From contig JAEYGI010000042.1 in NCBI GenBank assembly GCA_023402395.1, positions 130,237-194,236 of the forward strand: DNA of 64,000 nucleotides, in the 5' to 3' direction. Made by a program: the position numbers and the translations under genes. The notes below the pieces were generated by a model that worked only from the letters and a program-made list of their open reading frames with translations, was not told the DNA's origin and did not search any database. Of the stretch, positions 1 to 7,965 are shown one piece after another. This DNA comes from Bacillota bacterium. GTDB lineage: Bacteria; Bacillota; UBA4882; UBA8346. Positions within the stretch are counted from its first letter, which is position 1. The number at the start of each line of letters is the position of its first letter.

Positions 1-165
1 TGGTGACCAGAGAGATTCCTATCACTCGATAGTTACCCCGTAGGTGTCCGATGGACTTTCCAGAGTTTTGTCCGGTTACGGTTGGTGAACCTGAAAGTTT
101 CACTGTTTCAGGCGGCGCCTTAACAGTTTGCTCCTTCGGTGGCCGTTGCCGGCGCTCTCCCGTAA
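1..165 (-). promoter_or_regulatory. Glycine riboswitch (tandem aptamers), reading off the left edge
   Basis: Read on the minus strand, 165 to about 63 shows the hallmarks of a glycine aptamer: GGAGAG near the 5' end, the core CACCGAAGGAGCAA, a CAGG segment, then GGACAAAACTCTGG. A second, weaker core, CACCTACGGGGTAAC, follows at about 43-29 and fits the second aptamer of the usual tandem arrangement; its 3' end may be cut by the window edge. Known glycine riboswitches sit ahead of gcvT-type glycine cleavage operons or Na+/alanine-glycine symporters, so the controlled gene should start left of base 1 on the minus strand. The rest of the stretch to 327 holds nothing I recognise. Confidence 0.8.
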
Positions 166-327
166 CCATCATCCAACCTATTCATCAAAATCACCGCCCG
201 ATACCCCAGGCCCGCGTCAGCGGCGGAATATGCGGGAATACGATTTATTATAGATCATTATACATTTATATCCGGCATTTCGCAAGCGCGAGCAGAGTCC
301 ACGCCGAAAAAAAGGATAATGTTTGAA

Positions 328-726
328 TTATGAATGTTTTGGGCCGGACGGGGGTAAGAATAAGAGGAAAACCAAGGTTATCAAGCTAAGCAGCAGCGGA
401 ATGGCGACGATCAGCGCATAATCCCGGAGGGTCCAGAGTCCGCCGCAGTTAATGATCAACAAGCCCGGCGGCAGAAAGCCCGCCAAATTGACGGCAAACG
501 GAGCCGCCCACCGCCAGCGGGAATCGTAAGCGCAGGCCGAGCGATAAGCAAAAAAAATAGATAAAAAAACCGAGATTAGCAGGAAAAACGAAAACAACCA
601 TCGAAAATCATCCAACAATCCAATTTGGTTGAGTGCGACGCTAATCAAAAAGATGATTAAGGGCAGCATCAGCATGAAAAGTTGATATAAAAAATTCATC
701 AAGCATGAGAACAATAATGGATTCAT
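328..726 (-). CDS. Small multi-spanning membrane protein, unknown function
   Basis: A 132-residue protein with about four hydrophobic segments (roughly residues 5-33, 44-62, 75-95 and 103-127) joined by short polar loops. I do not recognise the family. The ATG at 726 has a GGGTGA-type ribosome site six bases upstream; an in-frame GTG at 735 would add three residues. It reads towards the glycine-riboswitch-controlled gene but is separated from it by about 160 bases. Its function cannot be inferred from its neighbours. Base composition is lower in GC than the surrounding genes. Confidence 0.6.
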   Translation of the reverse strand: MNPLLFSCLMNFLYQLFMLMLPLIIFLISVALNQIGLLDDFRWLFSFFLLISVFLSIFFAYRSACAYDSRWRWAAPFAVNLAGFLPPGLLIINCGGLWTLRDYALIVAIPLLLSLITLVFLLFLPPSGPKHS

Positions 727-771
727 TGATTTCACCCGATATGTTTTATGAGGGAAATGAACGGAATAGAA

Positions 772-921
772 CTTATATTAAGATGAAAAAAGTTTTGAAA
801 TAAATCGACATCCCAAAAGCCGTCTGTGAATGGACAAACTGTTGAACTTTTTCATCTTAATAAATGAAGGAAAATATGGCGCAATCTATCTGGGCGTTTA
901 AAAAACTTATTGCGACATATA
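772..921. repeat. Composite element: inverted-end repeat plus conserved 54-bp block (copy A)
   Basis: The left part (772-866) is bounded by inverted arms containing ATTAAGATGAAAAA, a diverged member of the TATATA-ended family found elsewhere in the window. The right part (867-920) is about 85% identical to 12459-12511 in front of hpt. It begins AAGGAAAATATGGCGCAAT and ends ATTGCGACATAT, whose ends can pair as a hairpin. In both places the element stops 15-35 bases before a gene's ribosome site, so it probably lies in the 5' untranslated region. The block can be read as a peptide ending IWAFKKLIATY, in frame with the hydrolase downstream, but the strong ribosome site lies after it. Confidence 0.7.
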
Positions 922-959
922 TAAATCAAAAACCGCTTTATCCGTTGAAAGGAGGAACG

Positions 960-1652
960 ATGATCCGAATCATTTCATTGTGTCTGATCCTGATCGCGCT
1001 GGCCGCTGGACCGGTTTTCGGAGAAAATGACGACCGGAACGGCATTGTCGCCGGGGCCAACGTTAATTTCCGTTCCGCTCCGGATCTTACGGCGCCGGTT
1101 ATTATGCGGCTTAACGCCGGTCAACCCGTGACGGTTATCGAATACCAACCGCCGTGGGTCAGGGTGGAATTAGCGGACCAACAGCAAGGCTGGCTCCATC
1201 AACAATATATGAAATTGGAATCCGAAGTCAATGCCCTGAGGTCCGGCCGGGAAAAGGTCGTCAGCCGGGCCAGGGACTTCATGGGCACCCGCTATGTATA
1301 TGGCGGAGGCTCGGGCCGGGGTTTCGACTGTTCCGGCTTTACCATGTACATCTATCGCCAGCTCGGCGTGGAGCTTCCCCACAATGCCGCCGCGCAGATG
1401 GGCCGCGGTGTCCCGGTTTCCCGGGACCAGTTGCGCCCCGGCGATCTAGTCTTCTTTTCGACCATGGGCGCCAAGCACATCAATCACGTCGGAATTTACT
1501 GCGGCGACGGCCAGTTTATCCATGCCTCCTCGGGGTACGGCGCGGTCCGGATCAGCCCGCTGAACGAAGGATACTATGATAGCCGCTATCGGGGCGCCCG
1601 CAGGTTCCTGGAGGATTTTCCGGAAGAATTGACCGATTCGGCGCTTGATTAA
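960..1652 (+). CDS. Secreted SH3b-NlpC/P60 peptidoglycan endopeptidase
   Basis: A 230-residue secreted cell-wall hydrolase. A signal peptide (residues 1-21) is followed by a bacterial SH3 domain (about 28-82) and an NlpC/P60 cysteine peptidase domain (about 93-222). The catalytic cysteine lies in FDCSGF, the histidine in INHVGIYCG, and a third polar residue in FIHASSG. The family cleaves the D-gamma-glutamyl-meso-diaminopimelate bond of the stem peptide. I chose the ATG at 960 because GGAGG sits five bases before it and the signal peptide starts there; an earlier in-frame ATG at 864 would place an internal repeat block at the N-terminus. A hairpin terminator follows at 1711. Confidence 0.9.
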   Translation: MIRIISLCLILIALAAGPVFGENDDRNGIVAGANVNFRSAPDLTAPVIMRLNAGQPVTVIEYQPPWVRVELADQQQGWLHQQYMKLESEVNALRSGREKVVSRARDFMGTRYVYGGGSGRGFDCSGFTMYIYRQLGVELPHNAAAQMGRGVPVSRDQLRPGDLVFFSTMGAKHINHVGIYCGDGQFIHASSGYGAVRISPLNEGYYDSRYRGARRFLEDFPEELTDSALD

Positions 1653-1710
1653 AACCGGAGCCGGTTCCATCAGGCCAGCCAACACATTCATAAAAATAAC
1701 ATCAATAATT

Positions 1711-1757
1711 AAAAAAGAGCTATATTAGGAAGTAGAACCTCGGTAGCTCTTTTTATT
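1711..1757 (+). terminator. Rho-independent terminator after the NlpC/P60 gene
   Basis: Arms AAAAAGAGCTA and TAGCTCTTTTT flank a 21-base loop and run into a T-rich tract. The A-rich 5' side would let it work on both strands. Confidence 0.75.
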
Positions 1758-1804
1758 TATATCCGGGACAGATTGACCGCAATCCATTCCGGTTTGATTG
1801 CGAG

Positions 1805-2023
1805 TTATCCACATTCTGTTAGTAAATATCCACATTTAGCAACTGATTATCCACATTTAGTTACTAAATGTGGATTGGGAGTTACCCCCACAGTTCGTTT
1901 ATTAACAGAATATCCACATTCAGTCACAAAATATCCACATTTAGTAACTAAATATCCACATTCTTTTACTCAATGAAATGATTCAGTTACTGAATATCCA
2001 CATTCAGTTACCGAATGTCCAAG
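1805..2023. repeat. Array 1: about 10 tandem 21-bp units carrying DnaA-box-like TATCCACA
   Basis: The octamer TATCCACA or a variant recurs at an exact 21-base spacing, at 1805, 1826, 1847, 1910, 1931, 1952 and 1994. Degenerate or inverted copies fill 1868, 1889, 1973 and 2015. The copies at 1805 and 1847 read TTATCCACA, a perfect consensus DnaA box. The other half of each unit is an imperfect palindrome with a 3-base loop, as in TTTAG-TAA-CTAAA. The region reads as a 7-residue repeat with YPH(S/L)VT, but no ribosome site precedes it, so I treat it as a DNA element. Confidence 0.85.
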
Positions 2024-2148
2024 GGGAGCGGCTCCCCCAACCAATTCAGCGGCGAAACGGCTATATTCAATCGCTTAATATTGTTTATGGATTTCCGCCG
2101 GACGGAGTTCCGGTCTTCCTCTAAAATTTCCGATGCCATTGGACGAAA

Positions 2149-2190
2149 GAAGGCGGTCTCAATTGACTTTTGAGACCGCCTCTTTTTTTT
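2149..2190. terminator. Strong bidirectional terminator hairpin
   Basis: An 11-12 bp stem with arms GGCGGTCTCAA and TTGAGACCGCC is followed on the plus strand by nine T residues. It lies just past the stop codon of the convergent minus-strand hydrolase gene and would also stop any transcript leaving the 21-bp array. The T-tract is better on the plus strand than on the minus strand. Confidence 0.8.
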
Positions 2191-2201
2191 TCGGCGATGA
2201 A

Positions 2202-3332
2202 TCAGTTGTATTTGTTCCGGTCGTAGCGGTTGCTGGGGTTCCAGAACAGCCAGTCATGAATCCCGTTATCTTTGAGAGCTTTAATCTGCAATTGCAGTTC
2301 TTCGGGGCCGTAAGTATGGCCGAGATTAAAATCCTGCAGCCAGGGGCGGAGCTTGCGTTGGCCGCCCGGGATCCGCTTCAGCGCGTCTTGCATGGCCCGG
2401 TTGACGATCTCATAGGGATGCAGGTTCGGCTCGGCAATGCCGAAGGAGCCTTTCGGGTAGTGGGAAGGGTAAACCATCGGAGAAATGTAGTCGACCGACT
2501 CGGCGATCTTTTCCAGCTTTTGTCCGATATTTAGGTCGTTGGGAACCGACAGGACCAACCCGAAGATATCGGCGGAGAGGGGGACGCCCAGGGCGTTCAG
2601 ATCTTTTCTGGCGTATTGCAGGAAATCGCGGATCACATCTTCCTTCCGTTCCCCTTTGGAGAAGGGATAGACGCAATTGCTGATCTTTCCGTCGCTCAGG
2701 AAACGGACATAATCGAATTGCACTTCATTGAAGCCGATCTCCACCGCTTCCTTGGCCAGATCCAGGTTGTATTTCCAGACCATCCGGCTGTGGGGGTCGA
2801 CCCAGATCATGCCTTTGCGGTCTTTCCAGAGCCCCCCGTTTTTGTCCAGAACGGCGATCTCCGGGTGTTTCCTGGCCAGAAGCGGGTCTTTAAAGACCAC
2901 GATCCGGGCGATGGTATACACATTTTCTTTCCGCAGTCTGCCGATGAGTTCGCGCAGGCCGCGGATGCGATTGGAGGGCGCTCCGATCGCCTTGGCGAGC
3001 GGAACGTTGGTCGGATAACTTACCATCCCGGTATCGTCCTTCAGATCAATGACCATGGTATTGACCCTGGTTTGTTTGACGAAACCGAGCAATTCCTCCA
3101 TCCGTCCGGATCCGGCGACCCAGGAGGTGCTATAGATGCCTCGAACCTGAGCGGGAACGGAAAACCGTTTGGGGACGGGCTGAGGGGGAGCGGGGGCGAC
3201 CAGAGGCGGTTTGGAGCGGGATACTTTTTTCAGGGGATCAGTGACCATGGCCTTGTGAGTCTGAGCCGCAACGATCGAGACCATGCCGGCCAGGGCGAGA
3301 ATTGAGGCGATCACTAGCTGCTGCTTTTTCAA
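2202..3332 (-). CDS. Secreted glycoside-hydrolase-like protein (DUF4015 type)
   Basis: A 376-residue protein with an N-terminal signal or anchor helix (residues 5-24), a proline-rich linker (about 40-55), and a TIM-barrel-like domain starting at VRGIYSTSWVAG and ending WLFWNPSNRYD. Blocks such as VIDLKDDTG, FNEVQFDYVRF and DYISPMVYPSHY match the DUF4015 putative glycosyl hydrolase family. The Asp in FDYVRF and the Asp in LSADIFG are candidate catalytic acids. The substrate is unknown; the family is common in spore-formers and is assumed to act on cell-surface polysaccharide. The ATG start has an AAGGAGGG-type ribosome site upstream on the minus strand. Confidence 0.85.
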   Translation of the reverse strand: MKKQQLVIASILALAGMVSIVAAQTHKAMVTDPLKKVSRSKPPLVAPAPPQPVPKRFSVPAQVRGIYSTSWVAGSGRMEELLGFVKQTRVNTMVIDLKDDTGMVSYPTNVPLAKAIGAPSNRIRGLRELIGRLRKENVYTIARIVVFKDPLLARKHPEIAVLDKNGGLWKDRKGMIWVDPHSRMVWKYNLDLAKEAVEIGFNEVQFDYVRFLSDGKISNCVYPFSKGERKEDVIRDFLQYARKDLNALGVPLSADIFGLVLSVPNDLNIGQKLEKIAESVDYISPMVYPSHYPKGSFGIAEPNLHPYEIVNRAMQDALKRIPGGQRKLRPWLQDFNLGHTYGPEELQLQIKALKDNGIHDWLFWNPSNRYDRNKYN

Positions 3333-3401
3333 AAAAACAACCCTCCTTGAAATTGTAAAGCAATATTTCTATGCCGCAACAGGGATTCCTCCATGAAAAA
3401 G

Positions 3402-3460
3402 CAGGTATATGGGATGAAGTAAATTTCTAAATATAAAATTTGCATTCGGAAATCCGATGC
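3402..3460. repeat. Partial TATATA-ended element
   Basis: TATATGGGATGAAGTAAAT followed by AAATTTGCATTC matches the left end and interior of the element at 14752. The right end is not recognisable, so this is a decayed copy. It lies between the divergent hydrolase and sleB-like genes. Confidence 0.5.
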
Positions 3461-3579
3461 AGCCGCGGGCGGTAGCGGGAGGGCCGGAAACGGCCGGATA
3501 TTTTATCGGAAAATTTCCAATACTAGCGATGGCGCGATGCGCCGGCGTGGGTCGAAAATAATCATAATTTGGAAAGTGG

Positions 3580-4188
3580 ATGATAGGCATGAGACGGTTT
3601 CTGTTGTCTTTGTTATTGGCGGCTGGTCTAACTCTGGGAGGGGTTCAGGCGGCGCGGGCCGATTGGACCTATACTGTGCAACGCGGCGATTCGCTGTTCT
3701 CAATCGCCCGGAGAACCGGGGTCCCGGTAAATTCAATCAAGGCGCGCAACGGCTTGAGCGGCAATACGTTGCGGCTGCGGCAGCGGCTGACCATTCCCAG
3801 TGTGACGGCCACAGCCAGAAGAACGCCAACCCGGACCTCGGGTGATGTCCATCTTTTGGCCCGCGCTATCCACGCCGAAGCCGGGGCTGAACCCTTTCTG
3901 GGCAAAGTGGCGGTAGGAGGCGTGATCTTAAACCGGGTTCAAAATGCGAGGTTCCCGAAGAGCATCGCCGGAGTCATCTATCAGCCGCACGCCTTTGAGT
4001 CGGTAAGCAATGGAATCATCAACCGGACGCCGAGCGCAGCCTCGGAAAAGGCGGCCCGGGACGCCATCAGCGGTTGGGATCCGTCCGGAGGCGCGCTCTA
4101 CTTTTTCAATCCGGGCAAGACTAGCAATCGTTGGATCTGGGCGCGCCGGATCATCAACCGGATCGGAAAACACGTTTTTGCCATATAA
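3580..4188 (+). CDS. sleB: SleB/CwlJ-type spore cortex-lytic hydrolase with LysM domain
   Basis: A 202-residue secreted protein. A signal peptide (1-27) is followed by a LysM peptidoglycan-binding domain (about 29-73, YTVQRGDSLFSIARRTGV) and a hydrolase_2 domain (about 86-202). The motif LARAIHAEAGAEPFLGKVAV holds the catalytic glutamate typical of SleB and CwlJ. SleB has lytic transglycosylase activity on cortex peptidoglycan during germination, so the gene points to a spore-former. A second in-frame ATG at 3589 is an equally possible start. The two small membrane protein genes that follow closely suggest a short operon. SleB normally carries a different N-terminal binding domain, so this could be a paralogue. 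Confidence 0.88.
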   Translation: MIGMRRFLLSLLLAAGLTLGGVQAARADWTYTVQRGDSLFSIARRTGVPVNSIKARNGLSGNTLRLRQRLTIPSVTATARRTPTRTSGDVHLLARAIHAEAGAEPFLGKVAVGGVILNRVQNARFPKSIAGVIYQPHAFESVSNGIINRTPSAASEKAARDAISGWDPSGGALYFFNPGKTSNRWIWARRIINRIGKHVFAI

Positions 4189-4228
4189 AAATATTTAAAG
4201 TTGTTACTCCGGAAGGAGGGGGATCGGA

Positions 4229-4588
4229 ATGGAATTAGTCCGTTGGCTGTTACGCATCGTTATCCCGTTTGTGGTCCTATATTCTATCGGCTATTTTGTG
4301 CCCGGCTTCAGCGCCTTGACCATCGGCTGGCTGCTGGCGCTCTCGATCCTGATTGCGCTGGGGTTTTGGCTGGCGGCCAGGGTCATCGGCGGGGAACTGC
4401 ATCAATGGGGGCGAATGGTGATCATGTTTCTGGTGGCCGCCGCAGTGATTTTCCTGACTACGATGGCCATCGAGGGCGGCGGCGGGGTTCCGCTCGGCGG
4501 ATCGTTTCTGGCGGCCGTCCTGATCGCGCTGCTCTGCAACCTGGTGCCGGAGAAGTCTGGAACCGGTTTTAAAGAGGTCAACCGGTAA
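4229..4588 (+). CDS. Small membrane protein, phage-holin/YvlD-like
   Basis: A 119-residue protein with four hydrophobic segments (about residues 5-24, 27-48, 62-81 and 88-107) and a polar tail. It resembles small membrane proteins annotated as phage holin family or DUF2512 neighbours in spore-formers, but I cannot name the family with confidence. GGAGGGGGATCGG lies directly upstream of the ATG. It begins 40 bases after the SleB-type gene and ends 20 bases before another small membrane protein gene, so the three are likely cotranscribed. Confidence 0.75.
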   Translation: MELVRWLLRIVIPFVVLYSIGYFVPGFSALTIGWLLALSILIALGFWLAARVIGGELHQWGRMVIMFLVAAAVIFLTTMAIEGGGGVPLGGSFLAAVLIALLCNLVPEKSGTGFKEVNR

Positions 4589-4607
4589 TAAACTGTTGAG
4601 GTGAAAC

Positions 4608-4973
4608 ATGAAAAATCTGGTCAATCTGATCATCAAAATGGCCCTAATCACCGTGATTCTGGCCTTGCTGATCCCAGTGTACGGCGAAAGCACCTGGACC
4701 CAGACGCTCGTCACCGCGGCGGTGCTGACGTTGCTCAGTTATATTCTGAGCGATTTGTGGATTTTGCCCAAATACGGCAATCTGGCTTCCCTCATCGCTG
4801 ATCTCGGTTTGGGGGCCTTGACGATCTGGGCCATGGAACAGGCGTTGCCCCAGTTTGTATTGAGCGCCACCGGACTTTGGGTCATCGCCATCGTATTTAC
4901 CATCGGCGAATGGTTGTTTCATTATTACCTCTTGACGACCAGGGCGTTCGGGAAAGGAGTGGAGGAGCGCTAA
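4608..4973 (+). CDS. DUF2512 (YndM-like) membrane protein
   Basis: A 121-residue, four-helix membrane protein. The pattern of an N-terminal lysine-bearing helix, the sequence YILSDLWILPKYGN between helices 2 and 3, and a Glu-rich tail is that of the DUF2512 family, known mostly from spore-forming Bacillota and of unknown function. The ribosome site GAGGTG precedes the ATG by about six bases. It sits last in the apparent sleB operon. Confidence 0.8.
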   Translation: MKNLVNLIIKMALITVILALLIPVYGESTWTQTLVTAAVLTLLSYILSDLWILPKYGNLASLIADLGLGALTIWAMEQALPQFVLSATGLWVIAIVFTIGEWLFHYYLLTTRAFGKGVEER

Positions 4974-5066
4974 AAAAAAGCCGTCCTGATTAAGGGACGG
5001 TAAAGGAGGATGGGATTATGGGGGGTACTACTACCTAATATATCGTCCACCTCGGCTGTTTTCTTT
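4974..5066 (+). other. Hairpin and possible minimal ORF after the DUF2512 gene
   Basis: A short hairpin, CCGTCC TGATTAAG GGACGG (4981-5000), is followed by AAAGGAGG with ideal spacing to an ATG at 5018. That reading frame closes after six codons (MGGTTT). I cannot tell whether this is a translated micro-ORF, a leader, or chance. The rest of the gap to 5439 holds two inverted-end elements and the ilvD leader, in which I recognise no T-box. Confidence 0.3.
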
Positions 5067-5068
5067 AG

Positions 5069-5155
5069 ATAAGTTGAATTAAATTAAATTTCTTAGATCC
5101 ATCTGTCCCAAAAAGCGTTTATGATGGAATCATTAATGAATTTAATTCAACTTAT
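5069..5155. repeat. TATATA-family inverted-end element
   Basis: Perfect 17-bp inverted ends, ATAAGTTGAATTAAATT at the left and its reverse complement at the right, enclose about 53 bases. The same end sequence recurs at 7332, 14825 and elsewhere. No coding capacity. Confidence 0.8.
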
Positions 5156-5166
5156 TTTCGCTGTAA

Positions 5167-5260
5167 TATAATTAGGATGAATCAAATATGAAAACTTTTG
5201 TTGGCATTCGGCTTTAAGAATGCCAATTTCCGTTGGAAAATTTAATTAATCCTAAATATA
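5167..5260. repeat. TATATA-family element with internal hairpin
   Basis: Imperfect inverted ends (TATAATTAGGAT and ATCCTAAATATA) flank a perfect 9-bp hairpin, TTGGCATTC and GAATGCCAA (5201-5226). It follows the previous element with only 11 bases between. Confidence 0.65.
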
Positions 5261-5439
5261 GATCCAGAAAAGATTTTTCAGCGACCCGCTGACCCGCGAG
5301 GGCCTTTTTTTATGATTGGCCCCCAAAGTGGTACGTTTAAGCTGCTTTTGTATGACAAAATAGTAAAGGATCCACGGACGCAGGCAGGAAAGGGCGGAAG
5401 CGCGGCGAATTGAATCTCAAAACGTCGGGAGGTGGCTGC

Positions 5440-7104
5440 ATGTTATTACGAAGCCGCTTGGTTCTGGAAGGAAAGGAACGGGCGCCGCACCGCTCGCTCT
5501 TCAAAGCCATGGGTTATACTGATGAGGAGCTGGCCAGGCCCTTGATTGCCATCGCCAATTCGGCCAATGAGATTATCCCCGGGCATATTCATTTGGATAC
5601 CATCGTTGAAGCAGTCAAAACAGGAGTGCGGATGGCCGGCGGAACCCCCGTCGAGTTCGGAGTGATCGGCATTTGTGACGGGATTGCCATGGGGCATGAA
5701 GGGATGAAATTCTCGCTTGCCAGCCGGGAACTGATCGCCGACTCCATCGAGAGCATGGCGCTGGGGCACGCCTTTGACGGAATCGTCTTCGTTCCGAACT
5801 GTGACAAGATCGTGCCCGGAATGTTGATGGCCGCCGGACGGCTGAATTTGCCGTCAATCGTGGTCAGCGGCGGTCCGATGCTGGCCGGGAGCTACCGGGG
5901 CGAGCGGGCCGATTTGAACTCGGTTTTCGAAGCGGTCGGCGCGGTCTCGGCCGGTAAAATGACCGAGGCCGAAATGAGCGAACTGGAGGAAACGGCCTGT
6001 CCAGGCTGCGGCTCCTGCGCCGGTATGTTCACGGCCAATACCATGAACTGTATGACCGAGGTGCTGGGCCTGGGCTTGCCCGGCAACGGCACGATTCCGG
6101 CCGTGGACAGCCGCAGGATCCGGCTGGCCAAACAAGCCGGGATGAAAGTGATGGAACTGGTCCAAAACGACTTGCGGCCCCGGGCAATCCTGACCGAGCA
6201 GGCTTTTGCCAATGCCTTTACCGTGGACATGGCCATCGGCGGCTCCACCAACACGGTGCTGCATTTGCCGGCCATCGCCCACGAAGTGGGGATCACGATC
6301 GATCTGGACTGGATCAATCAGGTCGGCGCCAAAACGCCGCACCTGTGCCATTTGCGGCCGGGCGGCATCCATCATATTCAGGATTTGGACGAAGCCGGCG
6401 GCATTCCGGCGGTAATGGCGGTTTTGAATGAACAAGGCCTAATTCACGGCGAATTGCCCACCGTGACCGGCCAGACGGTCGGCGCGAATCTCGCGGCCGC
6501 CAAAGTCAAGCGCAAAGACGTAATCCGGCCCTTCGCCGATCCTTATCATGCCGAAGGCGGCCTGGCGGTGCTCCGGGGCAACCTGGCCCCGGAAGGGTGC
6601 GTGGTCAAACAATCGGCCGTGGCGCCGGAGATGATGGTCCATCAGGGCCCGGCCCGGGTCTTTGACGGTGAGGACGCCGCTTTCTCGGCGATTATCGGGG
6701 GTAAGATCAACCCCGGCGACGTCGTGGTAATTCGCTACGAAGGGCCGAAAGGCGGCCCGGGCATGCGGGAAATGCTCAGCCCGACCTCGGCCATTGCCGG
6801 AATGGGCCTGGACAAGGAAGTCGCCTTGCTTACCGACGGCCGGTTCTCGGGCGCCTCGCGCGGCGCCTCCATCGGCCACATCTCGCCGGAAGCGATGGAA
6901 GGCGGGCCGATCGCTTTGGCCCGGGAAGGGGATCAGATCAAAATCGATATCCCGGGCAAGCGGATCGATCTCTTGATCAGCGAGGATGAGTTCGCCCGGA
7001 GAAAAGCCGAATGGAAACAGCCGGAGCCGAAAGTGAAGACCGGCTATCTCAGCCGCTACAGCCGGTTGGTAACCTCGGCCAATACCGGGGCGGTGTTGAA
7101 GTAA
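5440..7104 (+). CDS. ilvD: Dihydroxy-acid dehydratase
   Basis: A 554-residue cytoplasmic iron-sulfur enzyme that converts 2,3-dihydroxyisovalerate and 2,3-dihydroxy-3-methylvalerate to the 2-oxo acids of valine and isoleucine synthesis. Diagnostic motifs are NCDKIVPGML, CPGCGSCAGMFTANTMNC (cluster cysteines) and GRFSGASRGASIGHISPEA near the C-terminus. The length is normal. I place the start at the ATG at 5440, behind GGAGGTGG; an upstream in-frame TTG at 5410 lacks a ribosome site. A strong terminator follows at 7183, so ilvD is a separate unit from ilvBN, which lies 1.4 kb further on. Confidence 0.97.
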   Translation: MLLRSRLVLEGKERAPHRSLFKAMGYTDEELARPLIAIANSANEIIPGHIHLDTIVEAVKTGVRMAGGTPVEFGVIGICDGIAMGHEGMKFSLASRELIADSIESMALGHAFDGIVFVPNCDKIVPGMLMAAGRLNLPSIVVSGGPMLAGSYRGERADLNSVFEAVGAVSAGKMTEAEMSELEETACPGCGSCAGMFTANTMNCMTEVLGLGLPGNGTIPAVDSRRIRLAKQAGMKVMELVQNDLRPRAILTEQAFANAFTVDMAIGGSTNTVLHLPAIAHEVGITIDLDWINQVGAKTPHLCHLRPGGIHHIQDLDEAGGIPAVMAVLNEQGLIHGELPTVTGQTVGANLAAAKVKRKDVIRPFADPYHAEGGLAVLRGNLAPEGCVVKQSAVAPEMMVHQGPARVFDGEDAAFSAIIGGKINPGDVVVIRYEGPKGGPGMREMLSPTSAIAGMGLDKEVALLTDGRFSGASRGASIGHISPEAMEGGPIALAREGDQIKIDIPGKRIDLLISEDEFARRKAEWKQPEPKVKTGYLSRYSRLVTSANTGAVLK

Positions 7105-7182
7105 TTATTTAAAGCCGAAAGTCCGATATCGAAGGTCGGGGGCGAACAGTTGGACGCCGCAAAGCGGCGCGAAACGGACAAA

Positions 7183-7216
7183 AAGCGTGGGGTTCTTCCC
7201 CACGCTTTTTTGGCGG
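7183..7216 (+). terminator. Terminator after ilvD
   Basis: Stem AAGCGTGGGG and CCCCACGCTT with loop TTCTT, followed by a run of T. Confidence 0.9.
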
Positions 7217-7261
7217 GCGTTCGATCCAATCGACCGGTAAAATGGATCGCGGGTCTTCCCA

Positions 7262-7352
7262 ATATATAGGATGAAATAAATCCCTTAATTTTTTCATCAT
7301 GGCCGGATTTAGGGACATGATGCATACTAGAAATTTAATTCAACTTATATAG
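7262..7352. repeat. TATATA-family inverted-end element
   Basis: Left end ATATATAGGATGAAATAAAT and right end ATTTAATTCAACTTATATAG, inverted with mismatches. The remaining bases to 7566 contain no gene I can support; a 31-codon frame from 7381 lacks a good ribosome site. Confidence 0.75.
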
Positions 7353-7566
7353 TTCGGCTGAGCAAAAAAAGAGAAGACTTATGAATAAACGATTGCGCCC
7401 GGGCAACCGGGAGGATCGCCGGGAACTAAAAACGGACCTTTTTCGACACGGGAATGATCATTTGCCGGCAACCTGATTTTTTCCAACACCGGCGAATAAT
7501 TTTCTGAAAATAACCGGAAGTTTATGGAGCCGGGAAAACGATGTGGCTGATTCGTTTATCGGAGGG

Positions 7567-7965
7567 CTAGCCCAAAACTTCGAATCCCTGCTCCTGAAAA
7601 TGGGGATTAAAAGTAAAAGCGGTCACCAGATGGTAGCGGTGCATCACCACAAAGGAAGAGCAGTCCACCAGGCTTAGTTGCCGGCGGTTGGCCGTAAGAT
7701 ACGTCGTCATCGCCTGCTGATATAAGTCGCCGTCAATCCACTTGATTTCAAATAAAGGAATGATATCACGAGCCAAGGTTCTGGCCGCGTCCAGTCCAAG
7801 ACGGTTTTGCACCAGCGCAAAGGTTTCTACCAATACAAAGGAGTTCGTGATCAAAGCGGCTCCTTTATCCAGCAGATCAATCCATATCGAGGCAGCTTTG
7901 GGGTGAAAATCATCACCGGCGTGCAGTATGGCCAAAAAAGCCGACGTGTCCACATAAACGTTCAT
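7567..7965 (-). CDS. vapC: VapC-type PIN-domain ribonuclease toxin
   Basis: A 132-residue PIN-domain protein. The acidic residues expected of the Mg2+-dependent nuclease site are visible: Asp6 in YVDTSAFLA, Glu48 in VLVETF and Asp100 in LSLVDCSSF, with the late Asn/His-rich FTFNPHFQEQGF. VapC toxins cut RNA, often initiator tRNA or rRNA. Its start overlaps the stop of the upstream antitoxin gene by four bases, the usual arrangement for translational coupling. The target is unknown. Confidence 0.88.
   Translation of the reverse strand: MNVYVDTSAFLAILHAGDDFHPKAASIWIDLLDKGAALITNSFVLVETFALVQNRLGLDAARTLARDIIPLFEIKWIDGDLYQQAMTTYLTANRRQLSLVDCSSFVVMHRYHLVTAFTFNPHFQEQGFEVLG

Noticed and set aside
51..326. 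A 91-codon open frame on the plus strand
   Set aside because: It runs antisense through the glycine riboswitch, has no ribosome site and encodes an unstructured low-complexity product.
1773..1976. A 67-codon frame with YPHxVT repeats
   Set aside because: No ribosome site; the repeat is explained by the 21-bp DNA array, and two other arrays of the same period give unrelated peptides.
1711..2190. A replication origin at the TATCCACA array
   Set aside because: There is no dnaA or dnaN gene nearby and no obvious AT-rich unwinding element; similar 21-bp arrays with other sequences argue for a different explanation. Recorded only as DnaA-box-like.
5280..5439. A T-box or leucine attenuator ahead of ilvD
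   Set aside because: No T-box consensus or run of branched-chain codons is found in the leader.
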